64,000 nucleotides of DNA from Solibacillus faecavium (GCF_014836905.1 NZ_JACSPZ010000001.1:186001-250000); one strand, 5' to 3'. Positions 36,857-46,632 are shown, counted from the stretch's first letter. Numbers and translations are program-made. The notes: a model not told the origin generated them from the letters alone.

Positions 36857-37525
36857 TTAGTAATTTGAATCTGATTTTAAACCATTCATGATAGCAACAC
36901 CAGATGACGCGCCGATTCGAGTAGCTCCATTATCAATCATTTTTTGCATATCTTCAAGGCTGCGAACTCCGCCAGATGCTTTTACACCAAGGTCTGGACC
37001 AACTGTTTTACGCATTAAAGCGATATCTTCCGCCGTAGCTCCACCTGTTGAAAAACCAGTAGAAGTTTTTACGAAATCAGCACCTGCTTCAACTGCCAAT
37101 TCACATGCTTTTACTTTTTCTTCATCTGTTAAAAGACATGTTTCAATGATTACTTTTACTAAAGTACCATTTGCAGCGTCTACTACTGCTTTAATATCGT
37201 CACGCACTAAATCGAAGTCTCCATCTTTTAATGCACCAATATTAATGACCATGTCGATTTCACCGGCACCATTGGCAATCGCGTCTTTTGTTTCAAAAGC
37301 TTTTACTGCTGAAGTTGTAGCCCCTAATGGGAAACCGATTACTGTACATACTTTAACTTCTGTACCAGCTAATTGATCTGCACTGAACTTTACCCATGTA
37401 GGGTTTACACATACTGAAGCAAAACCGTATTCCTTCGCTTCTGCACAAATTTGTTGTACCTGTTTTTTTGTAGATTCAGCTTTTAATAAAGTATGATCGA
37501 TCATTACCGCATAATTTTGAGTCAT
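36857..37525 (-). CDS. deoC: Deoxyribose-phosphate aldolase
   Basis: A 222-aa class I aldolase cleaving 2-deoxyribose-5-phosphate to glyceraldehyde-3-phosphate and acetaldehyde. The Schiff-base Lys is in FVKTSTGF, with [15 protein letters not shown] and the phosphate loop [13 protein letters not shown] also present. It is a single gene between rpsU and a hypothetical pair, not with deoR or nupC as in B. subtilis. No DeoR-type operator was identified. Confidence 0.96.
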   Translation of the reverse strand: MTQNYAVMIDHTLLKAESTKKQVQQICAEAKEYGFASVCVNPTWVKFSADQLAGTEVKVCTVIGFPLGATTSAVKAFETKDAIANGAGEIDMVINIGALKDGDFDLVRDDIKAVVDAANGTLVKVIIETCLLTDEEKVKACELAVEAGADFVKTSTGFSTGGATAEDIALMRKTVGPDLGVKASGGVRSLEDMQKMIDNGATRIGASSGVAIMNGLKSDSNY

Positions 37526-37619
37526 TGTATCATTACTCCTTTTAATGTTTCTTTAGTTGTCCGTACATCTTCTAGTTTAGCATTTTTTTTATTCGAGTTA
37601 AATTGTCAGACAAATCAAA

Positions 37620-38153
37620 TTATTCGTCGGAATAGGCGAATTCCGTCCGTATAATTTTCTCTTCCAGTTGTTCGCCTGTGCTCAGTACATATCGTATTTT
37701 CAATTCAGGTTGATGCCGGTTTGCCAATTGATAAGTTAAAATATTTTTTATTAAATGTTCCTGCGCTAAATCAAACGCTTCTTGCTTCATAAGAGAATCG
37801 TCCGATAACGTAATCTCCCATTCTGAATACGTGTCATTTGATGTAATACTAGTCACCCCATCGCCTGAACCTTTTCCGGTAACCTCTTTATATTCTTCTA
37901 GAAATTGCTTCGTCTGTTGGGCAATTTCACTAAGCTGCTGCTCATTCATCTGTAACGAGACAACCCCATCAGGCTGTATCGTCTTTTTAACTTCCGTAGC
38001 CTTAAATTCAATATTCAATGATCCATATTGCCGTGCCACTTCTGGAGGAATATTTACTTCTACAGTCGGTTGCTCCAATTCGGTTTGAACTTCTTTTTGC
38101 TCTGTGCAACCATATAAAACAAATAACATAGCAAGCATCCATATCCATTTCAT
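37620..38153 (-). CDS. Hypothetical lipoprotein, 177 aa
   Basis: Signal MKWIWMLAMLFVLYGC with lipobox LYGC, then a mixed domain with a helical segment (MNEQQLSEIAQQTKQFLEEY) and beta strands. Function unknown. The ATG at 38153 follows GGTAGGG; the longest ORF from 38204 would put 17 charged residues before the signal. It lies 19 bases after the next upstream gene and is likely co-transcribed with it. Confidence 0.75.
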   Translation of the reverse strand: MKWIWMLAMLFVLYGCTEQKEVQTELEQPTVEVNIPPEVARQYGSLNIEFKATEVKKTIQPDGVVSLQMNEQQLSEIAQQTKQFLEEYKEVTGKGSGDGVTSITSNDTYSEWEITLSDDSLMKQEAFDLAQEHLIKNILTYQLANRHQPELKIRYVLSTGEQLEEKIIRTEFAYSDE

Positions 38154-38172
38154 ATAAATTGCCCTACCTTCT

Positions 38173-38637
38173 TTATCTAGATTCCGGATAAAACCGTTGC
38201 TCAAATACTAGCTTTGTCTTGTCATCAAGATAATATACTTGTACACCGATAGATTTACGACTATATATTTGAAATTTAATGGCATCTTCTACTATGCTAA
38301 TTTCCAGCATTTCCGCGAGAATGTCGTGATCAAATAATTCCCGCTTCACTGTAAATTTAAGTTCTGATAAATCATCATTGTACTCAAATGCTTCAAAAGC
38401 CTCTACTTCCGGCCTAATTCCCCGCTCGACCTCATTGCGGAAATCTTCAATTGTGCGGGAAAATTCATTGATCGCTTCCAATCTTACTGACTCTTCCATG
38501 TAAATTAATAAACGGTCCTCTTTTAACTCATAGTGCAGAATTCTTGATGGATCGAAATTTTTGAATTGATGTATATTCCCAATAACCCCATCCGGTATTT
38601 CTACGATAGATAATTTCGCCAGCTGCTCTTGTCCCAT
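38173..38637 (-). CDS. Hypothetical protein, 154 aa
   Basis: Not recognised. An acidic soluble protein without signal peptide or TM segment (LAKLSIVEIPDGVIGNIHQF at the start; FDHDILAEMLEISIVEDAIKFQIYS near the end). GGGGGATGGG supports the ATG at 38637. It forms a two-gene unit with the downstream lipoprotein. Confidence 0.7.
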   Translation of the reverse strand: MGQEQLAKLSIVEIPDGVIGNIHQFKNFDPSRILHYELKEDRLLIYMEESVRLEAINEFSRTIEDFRNEVERGIRPEVEAFEAFEYNDDLSELKFTVKRELFDHDILAEMLEISIVEDAIKFQIYSRKSIGVQVYYLDDKTKLVFEQRFYPESR

Positions 38638-38771
38638 TTCCCATCCCCCGTCCATCATAAATGACCAATACCCTCTTTTTATTAGAATATGCGAATAGCA
38701 ATAAAACTAAGAATTCTTTTGGATATGTATTATATAATATGCCGGAAAATAGAAACTAAAACTTTTATATA

Positions 38772-38818
38772 ATAAAAAAGGGTTGCATAAAAGTTTTTAA
38801 CTTCTATACAACCCTTTA
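38772..38818 (-). terminator. Terminator of mtaB
   Basis: A 19-bp stem (AAAGGGTTGTATAGAAGTT and its near-complement) with a 3-base loop and T6 on the minus strand, immediately after the mtaB stop. Confidence 0.9.
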
Positions 38819-38821
38819 TAT

Positions 38822-40171
38822 TTAATTTAATAATTCTTCTAAAACACGAACGAATTGACCTTCGTTATATGGGTAGCCTGCTTTTGTAACTTTCACTTTG
38901 ACAAGCTGACCAATCATATCTTCAGTGCCTTCAAAAATAACTTTTAAATAGTTTGTTGTGTAGCCAACATATAGATTTTCATTATCTCCATCTTTGAAGC
39001 GCTCTTCAGGAATAACTTCCAGCACTTCGCCTTCAAAACGGGACGCATATTCTTTTGCCAATTGATCGTTTAATGCAATTAGGCGGTGAACGCGTTCGTT
39101 TTTAATTTCCTCATCCACTTGGTCGTCCATTCTCGCAGCAGGTGTGCCTGTACGCTGTGAGTAAGGGAATACGTGAAGTTCAGAAAATTTATGGTCGCGA
39201 ATGAAATTAAATGTTTCCATAAACTCTTCTTCCGTTTCGCCTGGGAATCCTACGATTACGTCAGAAGTAACAGCTAAATCAGGTAACGCAACTTTCAGCT
39301 TCTCAAGACGCTCCGCGAAAAATTCCATCGTATATTTACGACGCATACGTTTTAATACTGTATCAGAACCCGATTGAATCGGAATGTGTAAATGGTTTAC
39401 TACAATCTCAGAGTTTTGTAGTACTTCAATTACTTCATCCGTTAGTTGAGATGCTTCAATAGAAGAAATACGTAAACGTTTCAAGCCTTTAACTTGCGCT
39501 TCCAAGTCACGTAACAGCTGTGCTAGGTTATAGTCTTTGAAGTCTTGTCCGTATCCACCTGTGTGAATACCTGTTAGGACGATTTCTAAATAACCTGCAT
39601 CTACAAGCTGCTGTGCCTGGCGAATAACTTCTTCCGGATCACGTGAACGCATTAAGCCGCGCGCCCAAGGAATAATACAGAACGTACAGAAGTTGTTACA
39701 GCCTTCCTGAATTTTCAGCGATGCACGTGTACGGTCCGTAAATGCCGGTACATCCAATTCTTCATACACACGGTTTTTCATAATATTACGTACAGCATTA
39801 ATTGGTTGACGTTCATTACGGTATTGCTCGATATAGCCAAGCATTTTATCGCGGTCCTGTGTACCTACGACAATATCAACACCTGGAATGGCCATAATCT
39901 CAGCCGGTGATGTTTGTGCATAACAGCCTGTAACACAAATTACCGCATCCGGATTTTGGCGTATTGCACGGCGGATAACTTGACGGGACTTTTTATCCCC
40001 AGTATTCGTTACAGTACATGTATTAATAACATAAACGTCCGCCTGATGATCAAACTCCGTACGCTCATATCCCTGATCTTTAAATAATTGCCAAATGGCT
40101 TCTGTTTCATAGTGGTTTACTTTACACCCTAATGTATGTAGAGATACGGTTTTCGTACGTTCGTAACTCAT
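38822..40171 (-). CDS. mtaB: tRNA (N6-threonylcarbamoyladenosine-37 C2)-methylthiotransferase MtaB
   Basis: A 449-aa radical-SAM methylthiotransferase that makes ms2t6A37 in tRNA. The N-terminal UPF0004 domain carries three Cys (TLGCKVNHYETEA, INTCTVTN, VTGCYAQ), the radical-SAM cluster is CNNFCTFC, and a C-terminal TRAM domain follows residue about 375. YqeV/MtaB type. In Bacillus it directly follows rsmE; here a 6.7 kb island lies between them. Confidence 0.96.
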   Translation of the reverse strand: MSYERTKTVSLHTLGCKVNHYETEAIWQLFKDQGYERTEFDHQADVYVINTCTVTNTGDKKSRQVIRRAIRQNPDAVICVTGCYAQTSPAEIMAIPGVDIVVGTQDRDKMLGYIEQYRNERQPINAVRNIMKNRVYEELDVPAFTDRTRASLKIQEGCNNFCTFCIIPWARGLMRSRDPEEVIRQAQQLVDAGYLEIVLTGIHTGGYGQDFKDYNLAQLLRDLEAQVKGLKRLRISSIEASQLTDEVIEVLQNSEIVVNHLHIPIQSGSDTVLKRMRRKYTMEFFAERLEKLKVALPDLAVTSDVIVGFPGETEEEFMETFNFIRDHKFSELHVFPYSQRTGTPAARMDDQVDEEIKNERVHRLIALNDQLAKEYASRFEGEVLEVIPEERFKDGDNENLYVGYTTNYLKVIFEGTEDMIGQLVKVKVTKAGYPYNEGQFVRVLEELLN

Positions 40172-40329
40172 AATTTATATCATCCTTTCAAGGTTTCACT
40201 TATCAATTTGCCAGTGGCATAGTTTTTAATTAGCTAAATGCAGATAAAATATCAACGTGTTTTATAATAGCACAAAACGCTATGTAAAGCCTATCTTTTT
40301 AACCTTCATGTTTTATAATTTGCCCATAG

Positions 40330-40372
40330 AAAAAGACTTTTAAAACGTGGATTTCATCTTAAAAGTCTTTTT
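40330..40372 (-). terminator. Terminator of the glycosyltransferase trio
   Basis: AAAAAGACTTTTAA / TTAAAAGTCTTTTT stem, usable on both strands, 33 bases after the glycosyltransferase stop. Confidence 0.8.
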
Positions 40373-40404
40373 ACATGATAACTACTCTTTAATTATAATA
40401 TTGA

Positions 40405-41820
40405 CTACTTTTGTAACCCGGAGCGCTTTAAGCTTCCCCAGTCATTTTTGCCCCGTATGAAATACCAAAATCCCTGAAGGCGGAAAATAACCATTAGCGG
40501 ACGGAACCAGAAAACTTCCGATAAAGAATATAAGAGAAGCTTCAATGTATCCCGTATGCGTGGATAAGTACTCATACTCCACGCCTCCAGCAAAATAGAA
40601 AACATAGAGATAACCGTACTGTAAATTAAAAACAGGACAAATAATGTGACTGCTGATTCCAAATAAATATCTCCGACTGTGAAAGAAAGGATGACATACA
40701 AATAGCCTAGCAGTTCGATAATTGGTCCAATCAATTCAATAAATACAAAATAAGGCACGGAAATAAGACCAATTCGCTTATATTTAGGGTTAAGCAGCAT
40801 ACCTCTGTTAAGTGTGAGACTGCTTAGTAGACCTTGGTGCCAACGTCTACGCTGTGTTTTTAAATCTTTTAAATTATTCGGTGCCTCTGTCCAGCACACC
40901 GGATCCGGTATAAATTCAATTGTTTTCTGTATGTTATGGCGCAGTAAATAGCTGTGCATTCGGACGACAAGTTCCATATCTTCACCAATCGTATTTTTAT
41001 TGTAACCTCCGACTTTCACGGTATACTCTTTTGAAAATACACTGAAGGCACCTGAAATAATCAGCAATAAATTAAACCGGCTAAGTGCAATTCTTCCCAT
41101 ATAGAAAGCTCTTAAATACTCAATAATCTGCATGATCACAACCGGATTGTTCGGTACAACAGACTTTAATACACTTCCTGACTGAATATCCTATCCGTTG
41201 GCAATGCGTACACTTCCACCTGCAGCAATAACTCTTCCGTTTGATGCGATGATTGGTTTCATTACTTTCAGAAGGGATTTCGATGATAAAATAGAATCCC
41301 CATCAATGGAGCAAAAATATGGATACTGGGATACATTAATCCCTGCATTCAACGCATCCGCCTTCCCGCCATTCTCCTTATCCACTAAAACAATATTGAA
41401 ATGAAGTGTCGAACGGTAAATGCCCCGGATTTCTTTAGCAGGCAATTGTTGCTGAACGGTCTGGAATATCGGCTCCATTTTAAAAACATCGATAACTGTT
41501 TGTAATGTTTCATCTTTTGAGCCATCATTTACTACTATGATTTCGTATTGCGGATATTCAAGAGTAATTAGCGATTGAATCGTATTGATAATCCCTATCT
41601 CTTCATTATAGGCAGGGACAATAATTGATACAGGTTTTGAATAAACTGCCTTTAAATTTACTCTATCTAGAAGCAGCTTATCTAGCTTTCTGTCTTTCTT
41701 TAACTGGAAAAATGCAAATATTAACATTAACGAATATACCGTAATGACAATAATCATATACAGAAAAATTAACGAAAAAAACACCTCATTAAACCAGTAA
41801 AATACTTTATCTGTATTCAT
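40405..41820 (-). pseudogene. Processive-type family 2 glycosyltransferase interrupted by an in-frame amber codon
   Basis: One continuous reading frame of 471 codons broken only by TAG at 41191-41193 (codon 210). Before it: one TM helix, VSIIVPAYNEEIGIINTI, VVNDGSKDET, GGKADALNAG and the DxD-type SIDGDS. After it: TIGEDMELVVRM, the QxxRW-type TQRRRWHQG, and three or four TM helices. This is the BcsA/PgaC-like architecture for a membrane-bound exopolysaccharide synthase. The interrupted site reads VRIANG-stop-DIQSGS. A single base change would repair it. A readthrough product, two peptides or a dead gene are all possible. Confidence 0.88.
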
Positions 41821-41826
41821 TTAACA

Positions 41827-42870
41827 TCACCCTAACTTCATGACTTCCTTCGCCATTTCCACTGCATACAAATCCTTTTTGCGCCCGACTATTTGCTGTA
41901 AAATTACTTTCCCTCCCGGCATTTTCAATAAGGATAGTGCTGCCTGTTTCCGTACCCTCCAATTTGAATCGGCCATTAACCGCTGCAAATAATCATAGGA
42001 TTGCTCTTCCGTTACAAACCGTAAAATTTTAGCCATCATAAACCGCTCTTCCCAATCAGGAGAATTAACGAAGCTTTCATACGGTTTTAAATGAGAAATC
42101 ATTCCAAAAGAAGTAATTGCCTTCAGTACCTTGACTCGAATTTCCAGATGCTCCGAGCATAATAATTGCTCATAAAAAGATAAGTAGGCTTTACTTAAAT
42201 TTGTGCTGTAGCTTAAAAAATCAAGTAACGCCAATTTTATTTCGTAGGGCAAAGTTTCAAAATGGTTTTTAAAATAATCAATATAGTTCTCGTCGATATA
42301 TGATAATAAAATTTTGTATTCATAATCATCAAAAGGCACTCTCGGCTTATATATATGTGCAAAAAATAAATTCCGATTAAATTTCGCGACAACCTGTAGC
42401 ATCAGTATATATTCCTCGGTTTCATAATACCGTGGCTTTCTTAAATGCCTCTCAATTATTGGTACGAGAAAATCCAGTTCCAGCATTAATGAACGCTGCA
42501 ATACGTTAATACGAACTGACTTGTCACGGCTCTTCAGTTGTTTTATATAATACTTTTTCATATTCAAACAAGCATATTCGGACACTCTTCGTTGAATATC
42601 CTCATTACTAAACGTCGTCATATACGAAACAAAAATGTGATCTATTGCCATCATCGAAACCTTGTTCAATGTTTGTCGGGCAAACGGTTCATTGTGAATC
42701 AAAAAATTGTACCATTCCCTCTCGTTTTGCTCTACGTACTCTTGAATTTTCGCATTAATACGATTTCTTTTTATCCCTTTAAAAACCAAATAAATAAATA
42801 TAAAAAAAACAACCAACAGCATTGATACGCCTATTAATATCGCCCCATATAAAAATTGAGTAGTCATCAT
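41827..42870 (-). CDS. Membrane-anchored HEAT-repeat protein
   Basis: A 347-aa protein with an N-terminal TM helix (residues about 8-32) and a cytoplasmic alpha-helical repeat region. The last repeats are the clearest HEAT units (HLEIRVKVLKAITSFG; DWEERFMMAKILRFV; NWRVRKQAALSLLKM). Probably a scaffold joining the regulator to the glycosyltransferase at the membrane. It overlaps the regulator gene by ATGA and ends 6 bases before the glycosyltransferase ATG, so the three are one unit. Confidence 0.82.
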   Translation of the reverse strand: MMTTQFLYGAILIGVSMLLVVFFIFIYLVFKGIKRNRINAKIQEYVEQNEREWYNFLIHNEPFARQTLNKVSMMAIDHIFVSYMTTFSNEDIQRRVSEYACLNMKKYYIKQLKSRDKSVRINVLQRSLMLELDFLVPIIERHLRKPRYYETEEYILMLQVVAKFNRNLFFAHIYKPRVPFDDYEYKILLSYIDENYIDYFKNHFETLPYEIKLALLDFLSYSTNLSKAYLSFYEQLLCSEHLEIRVKVLKAITSFGMISHLKPYESFVNSPDWEERFMMAKILRFVTEEQSYDYLQRLMADSNWRVRKQAALSLLKMPGGKVILQQIVGRKKDLYAVEMAKEVMKLG

Positions 42871-43727
42871 TTCCGTGGCCTGCTCAAATAGTTTTTCATT
42901 TGTATTTCAAAAATCTTTAAGTTAAAAGGACGAACAAAGTAAGCGTCTGCACCATTTTCAAAGCTATAAAGCTGTGAGTCTTCCGAATTGCGAGTAGAGA
43001 TAAAAACAATTAAGTACTTCTGTTCATTCGGTAATCCGCGTAAATAATGCAACACTTCAAAACCATTTTTTCTAGGGAGAATATCATTTAAAACGACAAT
43101 ATGGCTATGACTGCTCTGGTACCAGTCGGATTCTATAAAATCCTGCCCATCATTAAATTTCCTAATTTCCAATTCTCTATGCTCTGTCTCAATATTATGA
43201 AACAGATTCGAAAAAATCGACTGGGTGATTAAGTCATTATCTATAATACTTACTTTAACTATTACGCTTTCTTTCTCTAAAAAGTTCGATAAAACGATTG
43301 ATTGTGAATGGTGAAACTCCAACCTCATCACCGTTTCCTCCATAATTCCCAGCACTTCCTCAAGGGCGTGAAGAGAATTAGCGATTTCAGCAATAACCGA
43401 AACGAGCGGCATATTAAATGGCTGCAGTTTCGTTTGTATCCGTCCTAAAAGCGCTTTGGTTTCGTTAACTTTACTAATCGCCAGTAGTAATATTACAAAA
43501 TTTTCTGATTTATGTGCAAAGGCAAAGTCCGAAGAACGTAACTGGCTCTTTAACACTTGAATAAACTCTTCATAACTAACAGACGCCTCTTGCGAATATT
43601 TAATGTAAACGATTGAAAAGTGAATTCTCTTTTTCTTTACATAAACAAGCTGTAACTTATAAAGTTGGTTCAAAAACTGAAAATTTTCAACTGAATTGCT
43701 AAATCTACTTGTTGTTTGGTTAAGCAT
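42867..43727 (-). CDS. Signalling protein with degenerate GGDEF-like and pseudo-receiver domains
   Basis: A 286-aa protein. Residues about 30-140 follow a GGDEF-like pattern (HFSIVYIKYSQE, LRSSDFAFAHKSENFVILL) with KSENF where GGDEF would be. Residues about 157-283 form a response-regulator receiver: acidic pocket D163/D165 is kept, but the phospho-acceptor position is N214 (VVLNDILP) and the conserved Lys is R266 (VRPF). It is therefore unlikely to be phosphorylated or to make c-di-GMP, and may act by binding. First gene of the exopolysaccharide trio. The GGDEF assignment is moderate, the receiver is firm. Confidence 0.8.
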   Translation of the reverse strand: MLNQTTSRFSNSVENFQFLNQLYKLQLVYVKKKRIHFSIVYIKYSQEASVSYEEFIQVLKSQLRSSDFAFAHKSENFVILLLAISKVNETKALLGRIQTKLQPFNMPLVSVIAEIANSLHALEEVLGIMEETVMRLEFHHSQSIVLSNFLEKESVIVKVSIIDNDLITQSIFSNLFHNIETEHRELEIRKFNDGQDFIESDWYQSSHSHIVVLNDILPRKNGFEVLHYLRGLPNEQKYLIVFISTRNSEDSQLYSFENGADAYFVRPFNLKIFEIQMKNYLSRPRK

Positions 43728-43849
43728 CTTTATGTCACCCCAATTCGTAAAAATTCTTGTAGGAGAACTTCTATTAGTTTTCTATTACCCTAAAATTATA
43801 AAGATAAAGATAAAAATGGATCTTCGGGGAATATAGGGAAGATTGTAAT

Positions 43850-44200
43850 CAAATTTTTCTTAATTGATCGGTCGGCTATGTGGAAAACTTGTGGAAGCTC
43901 GCGTCCTTTGTAGGATAGTTTTGGGTGGCGAGACCACAAAGCATTTGCAGATTAAATTCGTAAAGAGATATATAGAGGAAGGAATTTCCGCTATTTCGCA
44001 AATAAATTTAAGAACAGTGAAAATAAGGGAATGGATTTCCTTTATTGACCTAAAAAGCATAAAATTTCACGATTATATTTAAAATAATGGTAAAACGTTC
44101 CCTTATTTATCCTAAAAGGAGCTATATCATTTAAATAACGGTAAAATCTTCCCTTATTTTAGAAGGACACTGAAAAGTGGGCCTCGCAAGCGGTAGTATA
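43850..44200. repeat. Four-palindrome repeat, divergent copy D, with flanking remnants
   Basis: Four palindromic units begin at about 43970, 44020, 44081 and 44133 (spacings 50, 61, 52), the same phasing as the other copies but with AAGGGAA / TTCCCTT cores in place of AAGCGGA / TCCGCTT. Flanks at about 43861 (TTGATCGGTCGGCTATG) and 44178 (GTGGGCCTCGCAAGCGG) resemble pieces of the other, longer repeat at 29279 and 36171. Short ORFs here have no ribosome binding sites. Confidence 0.65.
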
Positions 44201-44250
44201 GTGCAATTTTATTGGAAATCTTTCTACATTACTCAGCCTATAAATTCCAC

Positions 44251-44296
44251 AAAAAAATAGAAGCGCGCAGTCTTGAATACCGCACGCTTCTACTTT
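44251..44296 (-). terminator. Terminator of the YvbH-like gene
   Basis: AGAAGCGTGC / GCGCGCTTCT stem with further inner pairing and T7 on the minus strand. Confidence 0.85.
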
Positions 44297-44299
44297 TAA

Positions 44300-44914
44300 T
44301 TAATTATTAATATATTTTTCGAAAACATCTCCAAAATCTTTCTTCACAAATGTTTTCTTTTGATCGATGAGCCAGCTGTGTGAAAATGACGTGATTTCTT
44401 TAAATGCCTCTGCCGGAGAAACTCCATCAGCACCTGTACGTCCAAGTGAAGAGGCTGCCAAATTCAAGCTCTGTTTTGCCGCATCCATACTGAAGGAATT
44501 CGCTTTTTGTTCCAATGAGATGGCATGAAGCGCCTTATACAAATCTTTAATTTCAGTTAAATACTTTTTATGGATATCAATGCTTAACGGAACATTGCCG
44601 ATAACAAATTTAATTTCTACGTCTAAATCAATTGTACCCGCAGTTTCAAGCAATACTTCATCAATAGTGAAATACTCATAGTCATAACGACGAAGCATCC
44701 GCTTTTTACTAATGGCATTGGCACCGTCAACGTGGATTAATGCATAGTTTGTAAAGCAATATTCGTCAGCTTTCGTTTTAATAAGAAAATAGATTTTTTC
44801 ATCCATTTCATTAAAAATAAAATCATCTGCATCTGTCTTGTCAAAATCTTCTCTTGAAATAACTACACCAATATCAGATAAGCCTAAAGCATCTGAAGCA
44901 AATTTTTTAAACAT
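44300..44914 (-). CDS. PH-domain protein, YvbH-like
   Basis: A 204-aa soluble protein resembling B. subtilis YvbH: a bacterial PH domain (residues about 1-125, MFKKFASDALGLSDIGVVI, FLIKTKADEYCFTNYALIHVDG, VLLETAGTIDLDVEIKFVIG) and a C-terminal helical oligomerisation segment. The function of the family is unknown. GGAGGCG lies 6 bases upstream. It sits between the desaturase and the EPS trio with its own terminator. Confidence 0.85.
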   Translation of the reverse strand: MFKKFASDALGLSDIGVVISREDFDKTDADDFIFNEMDEKIYFLIKTKADEYCFTNYALIHVDGANAISKKRMLRRYDYEYFTIDEVLLETAGTIDLDVEIKFVIGNVPLSIDIHKKYLTEIKDLYKALHAISLEQKANSFSMDAAKQSLNLAASSLGRTGADGVSPAEAFKEITSFSHSWLIDQKKTFVKKDFGDVFEKYINN

Positions 44915-44984
44915 TTTAGCGCCTCCTTTAATTGCATATATCGTTATACGTATTACACAATTAAAAGTTCCAAAAATACGATTA

Positions 44985-46562
44985 TTAGTTCATATGGATT
45001 GCTGCAGGCTGATGCGCGAGATCCTTATCCTTACGTACCGGTTTATAGTGTTCAACTTTCGGTAATGGTTTAACTGGATGAAGCGGCTGTTTATGTTCCT
45101 TCAATATTCCATTGGCTGTAATACGGGCAGACTCCAAAATAATCGGCAAGCCACTTCCCGGGTGCGTACCCCCACCTACTAGCCAACAATGGTCAAGCTC
45201 TTCGAATTTATTGCGCGGACGGAATACAAGCATTTGCGATAATTGGTGCCCCAAATTGAATGTTGCCCCTTTATACACATGAATGTCTCGTTCCCAATCT
45301 TCCGGTGAAATGATACGCTCTTCTTCGATATATTCTCTAATATCTGTAATCCCTAATTTATCCGATACCATATTCAAAATTAAATCTTTGAATGGGGCAG
45401 TTATTTGTGACCAGTCAATTCCACTTGTATTGTTCGGTACCGGTACTAAAATATAAAGTGTCGACTTCCCATCTGGTGCTACTGTATCGTCTGTAACAAC
45501 AGCATTTTGAATATAGATGGAAGGATCTTCAGACAATAGCTTTGTTTTCGTAATTTCCTCAACATTTTTACGATAGTCTTTTGCAAACCAAATTGTATGA
45601 TGCGGAAGATCAAAACGTTTATTTACACCTAAATACAGCATAAACGTCGAACAAGAATATTGCTTTTTCTCCAATTTTTCAGGCGTATATTTTTTTAATA
45701 CACCTGGCTCTACTAATTTAGTCATGGCATTGGCAAAATCACCGTTTATAATTACTTCATCTGCAATAATTTCTTGACCATCCTCAAGCACTAAACCTGT
45801 CACCGTTTTACCATTTACTTTCAGTTTTTTTACACCGCTATTCAGTTGAATTTTCCCGCCCAATTCCTTCACGACTTTGGCCATCGCATCCGTTAATTTA
45901 TTGATACCGCCTTTAATATGATAAACACCGAATGCATGCTCTATATACGATAGGATCGAAAAGGCACCCGGGCTTTCCCACGGAGACATCCCCAAATATT
46001 TCGCCTGGAATGTAAAGGCTAGCTGTAAATCTTCATCTTTATAGAACTTCGACAATGTATCTACAAGCGAGTTGCCGATTTCTAATTCCCCAGCAGCTTT
46101 TAGCACTTTCGGATTCAATAAATCTGTCATTCGATTCATAGGAGCTTGTAAAACAGGTGCGAGAACTTCCAATTTCTTTTGAGTACGCTCCATATAACGT
46201 TCATAGCTGCCTTCATTTCCTGGGAAAAGTTCATCGATTTGACGAATCATTTCGTTTGCATCACGCGTCATATTGATCTTTTTATCATGGAAAATCAACT
46301 GATACATAGGATTTAAATCAATTAAATCTACATAATCGTTTATACTCCGTCCCGTTAACTCGAAAATTTCCTCCGCAATGTAAAGCATGTTCAAAAATGT
46401 AGGTCCCATATCGAACTTATATTCACCAAGTTTAATTTCACTTGTACGCCCACCTACATAGTCCTGTTTCTCATAAATTGTTACGTCATAGCCTTTATGT
46501 GCCATTAACATCGCTACCGCTAATCCACCAGGTCCAGCACCTACTACCGCAATTTTTTTCAT
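44985..46562 (-). CDS. CrtI/CrtN-type carotenoid desaturase or oxygenase
   Basis: A 525-aa FAD-dependent phytoene-desaturase family protein. The N-terminal dinucleotide fold VVGAGPGGLAVAMLMAHKGY with EKQDYVGGRTS and the C-terminal CWLVGGGTHPGSGLPIILESARI are diagnostic. By family it acts on a C30/C40 polyene (dehydrosqualene desaturation or terminal oxidation); the step cannot be told from sequence alone. AAGGAGG supports the ATG. No crtM or other crt gene is beside it. A cluster of TACA repeats overlapping a promoter lies about 190 bases upstream. Confidence 0.9.
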   Translation of the reverse strand: MKKIAVVGAGPGGLAVAMLMAHKGYDVTIYEKQDYVGGRTSEIKLGEYKFDMGPTFLNMLYIAEEIFELTGRSINDYVDLIDLNPMYQLIFHDKKINMTRDANEMIRQIDELFPGNEGSYERYMERTQKKLEVLAPVLQAPMNRMTDLLNPKVLKAAGELEIGNSLVDTLSKFYKDEDLQLAFTFQAKYLGMSPWESPGAFSILSYIEHAFGVYHIKGGINKLTDAMAKVVKELGGKIQLNSGVKKLKVNGKTVTGLVLEDGQEIIADEVIINGDFANAMTKLVEPGVLKKYTPEKLEKKQYSCSTFMLYLGVNKRFDLPHHTIWFAKDYRKNVEEITKTKLLSEDPSIYIQNAVVTDDTVAPDGKSTLYILVPVPNNTSGIDWSQITAPFKDLILNMVSDKLGITDIREYIEEERIISPEDWERDIHVYKGATFNLGHQLSQMLVFRPRNKFEELDHCWLVGGGTHPGSGLPIILESARITANGILKEHKQPLHPVKPLPKVEHYKPVRKDKDLAHQPAAIHMN

Positions 46563-46616
46563 CTCTACTGCCTCCTTTTATCCCAAGCATTGGACAATGA
46601 TTAAAATAAATAATTA

Positions 46617-46632
46617 AATGTTGTACAACGTT
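46617..46632. promoter_or_regulatory. Palindrome around TTGTACAA upstream of the desaturase
   Basis: AATGTTGTACAACGTT, a near-perfect dyad 55 bases upstream of the desaturase ATG. It shares the TGTACA core with the repeats at 46750-46797. Confidence 0.4.

Noticed and set aside
42867-43727. Active diguanylate cyclase response regulator
   Set aside because: The GGDEF signature and the phospho-acceptor Asp are both replaced, so catalytic and phosphorylation roles are not supported.
43864-44082. 72-aa plus-strand ORF and 66-aa minus-strand ORF in the gap before the YvbH-like gene
   Set aside because: Both overlap the palindromic repeat units and each other, with no ribosome binding site.
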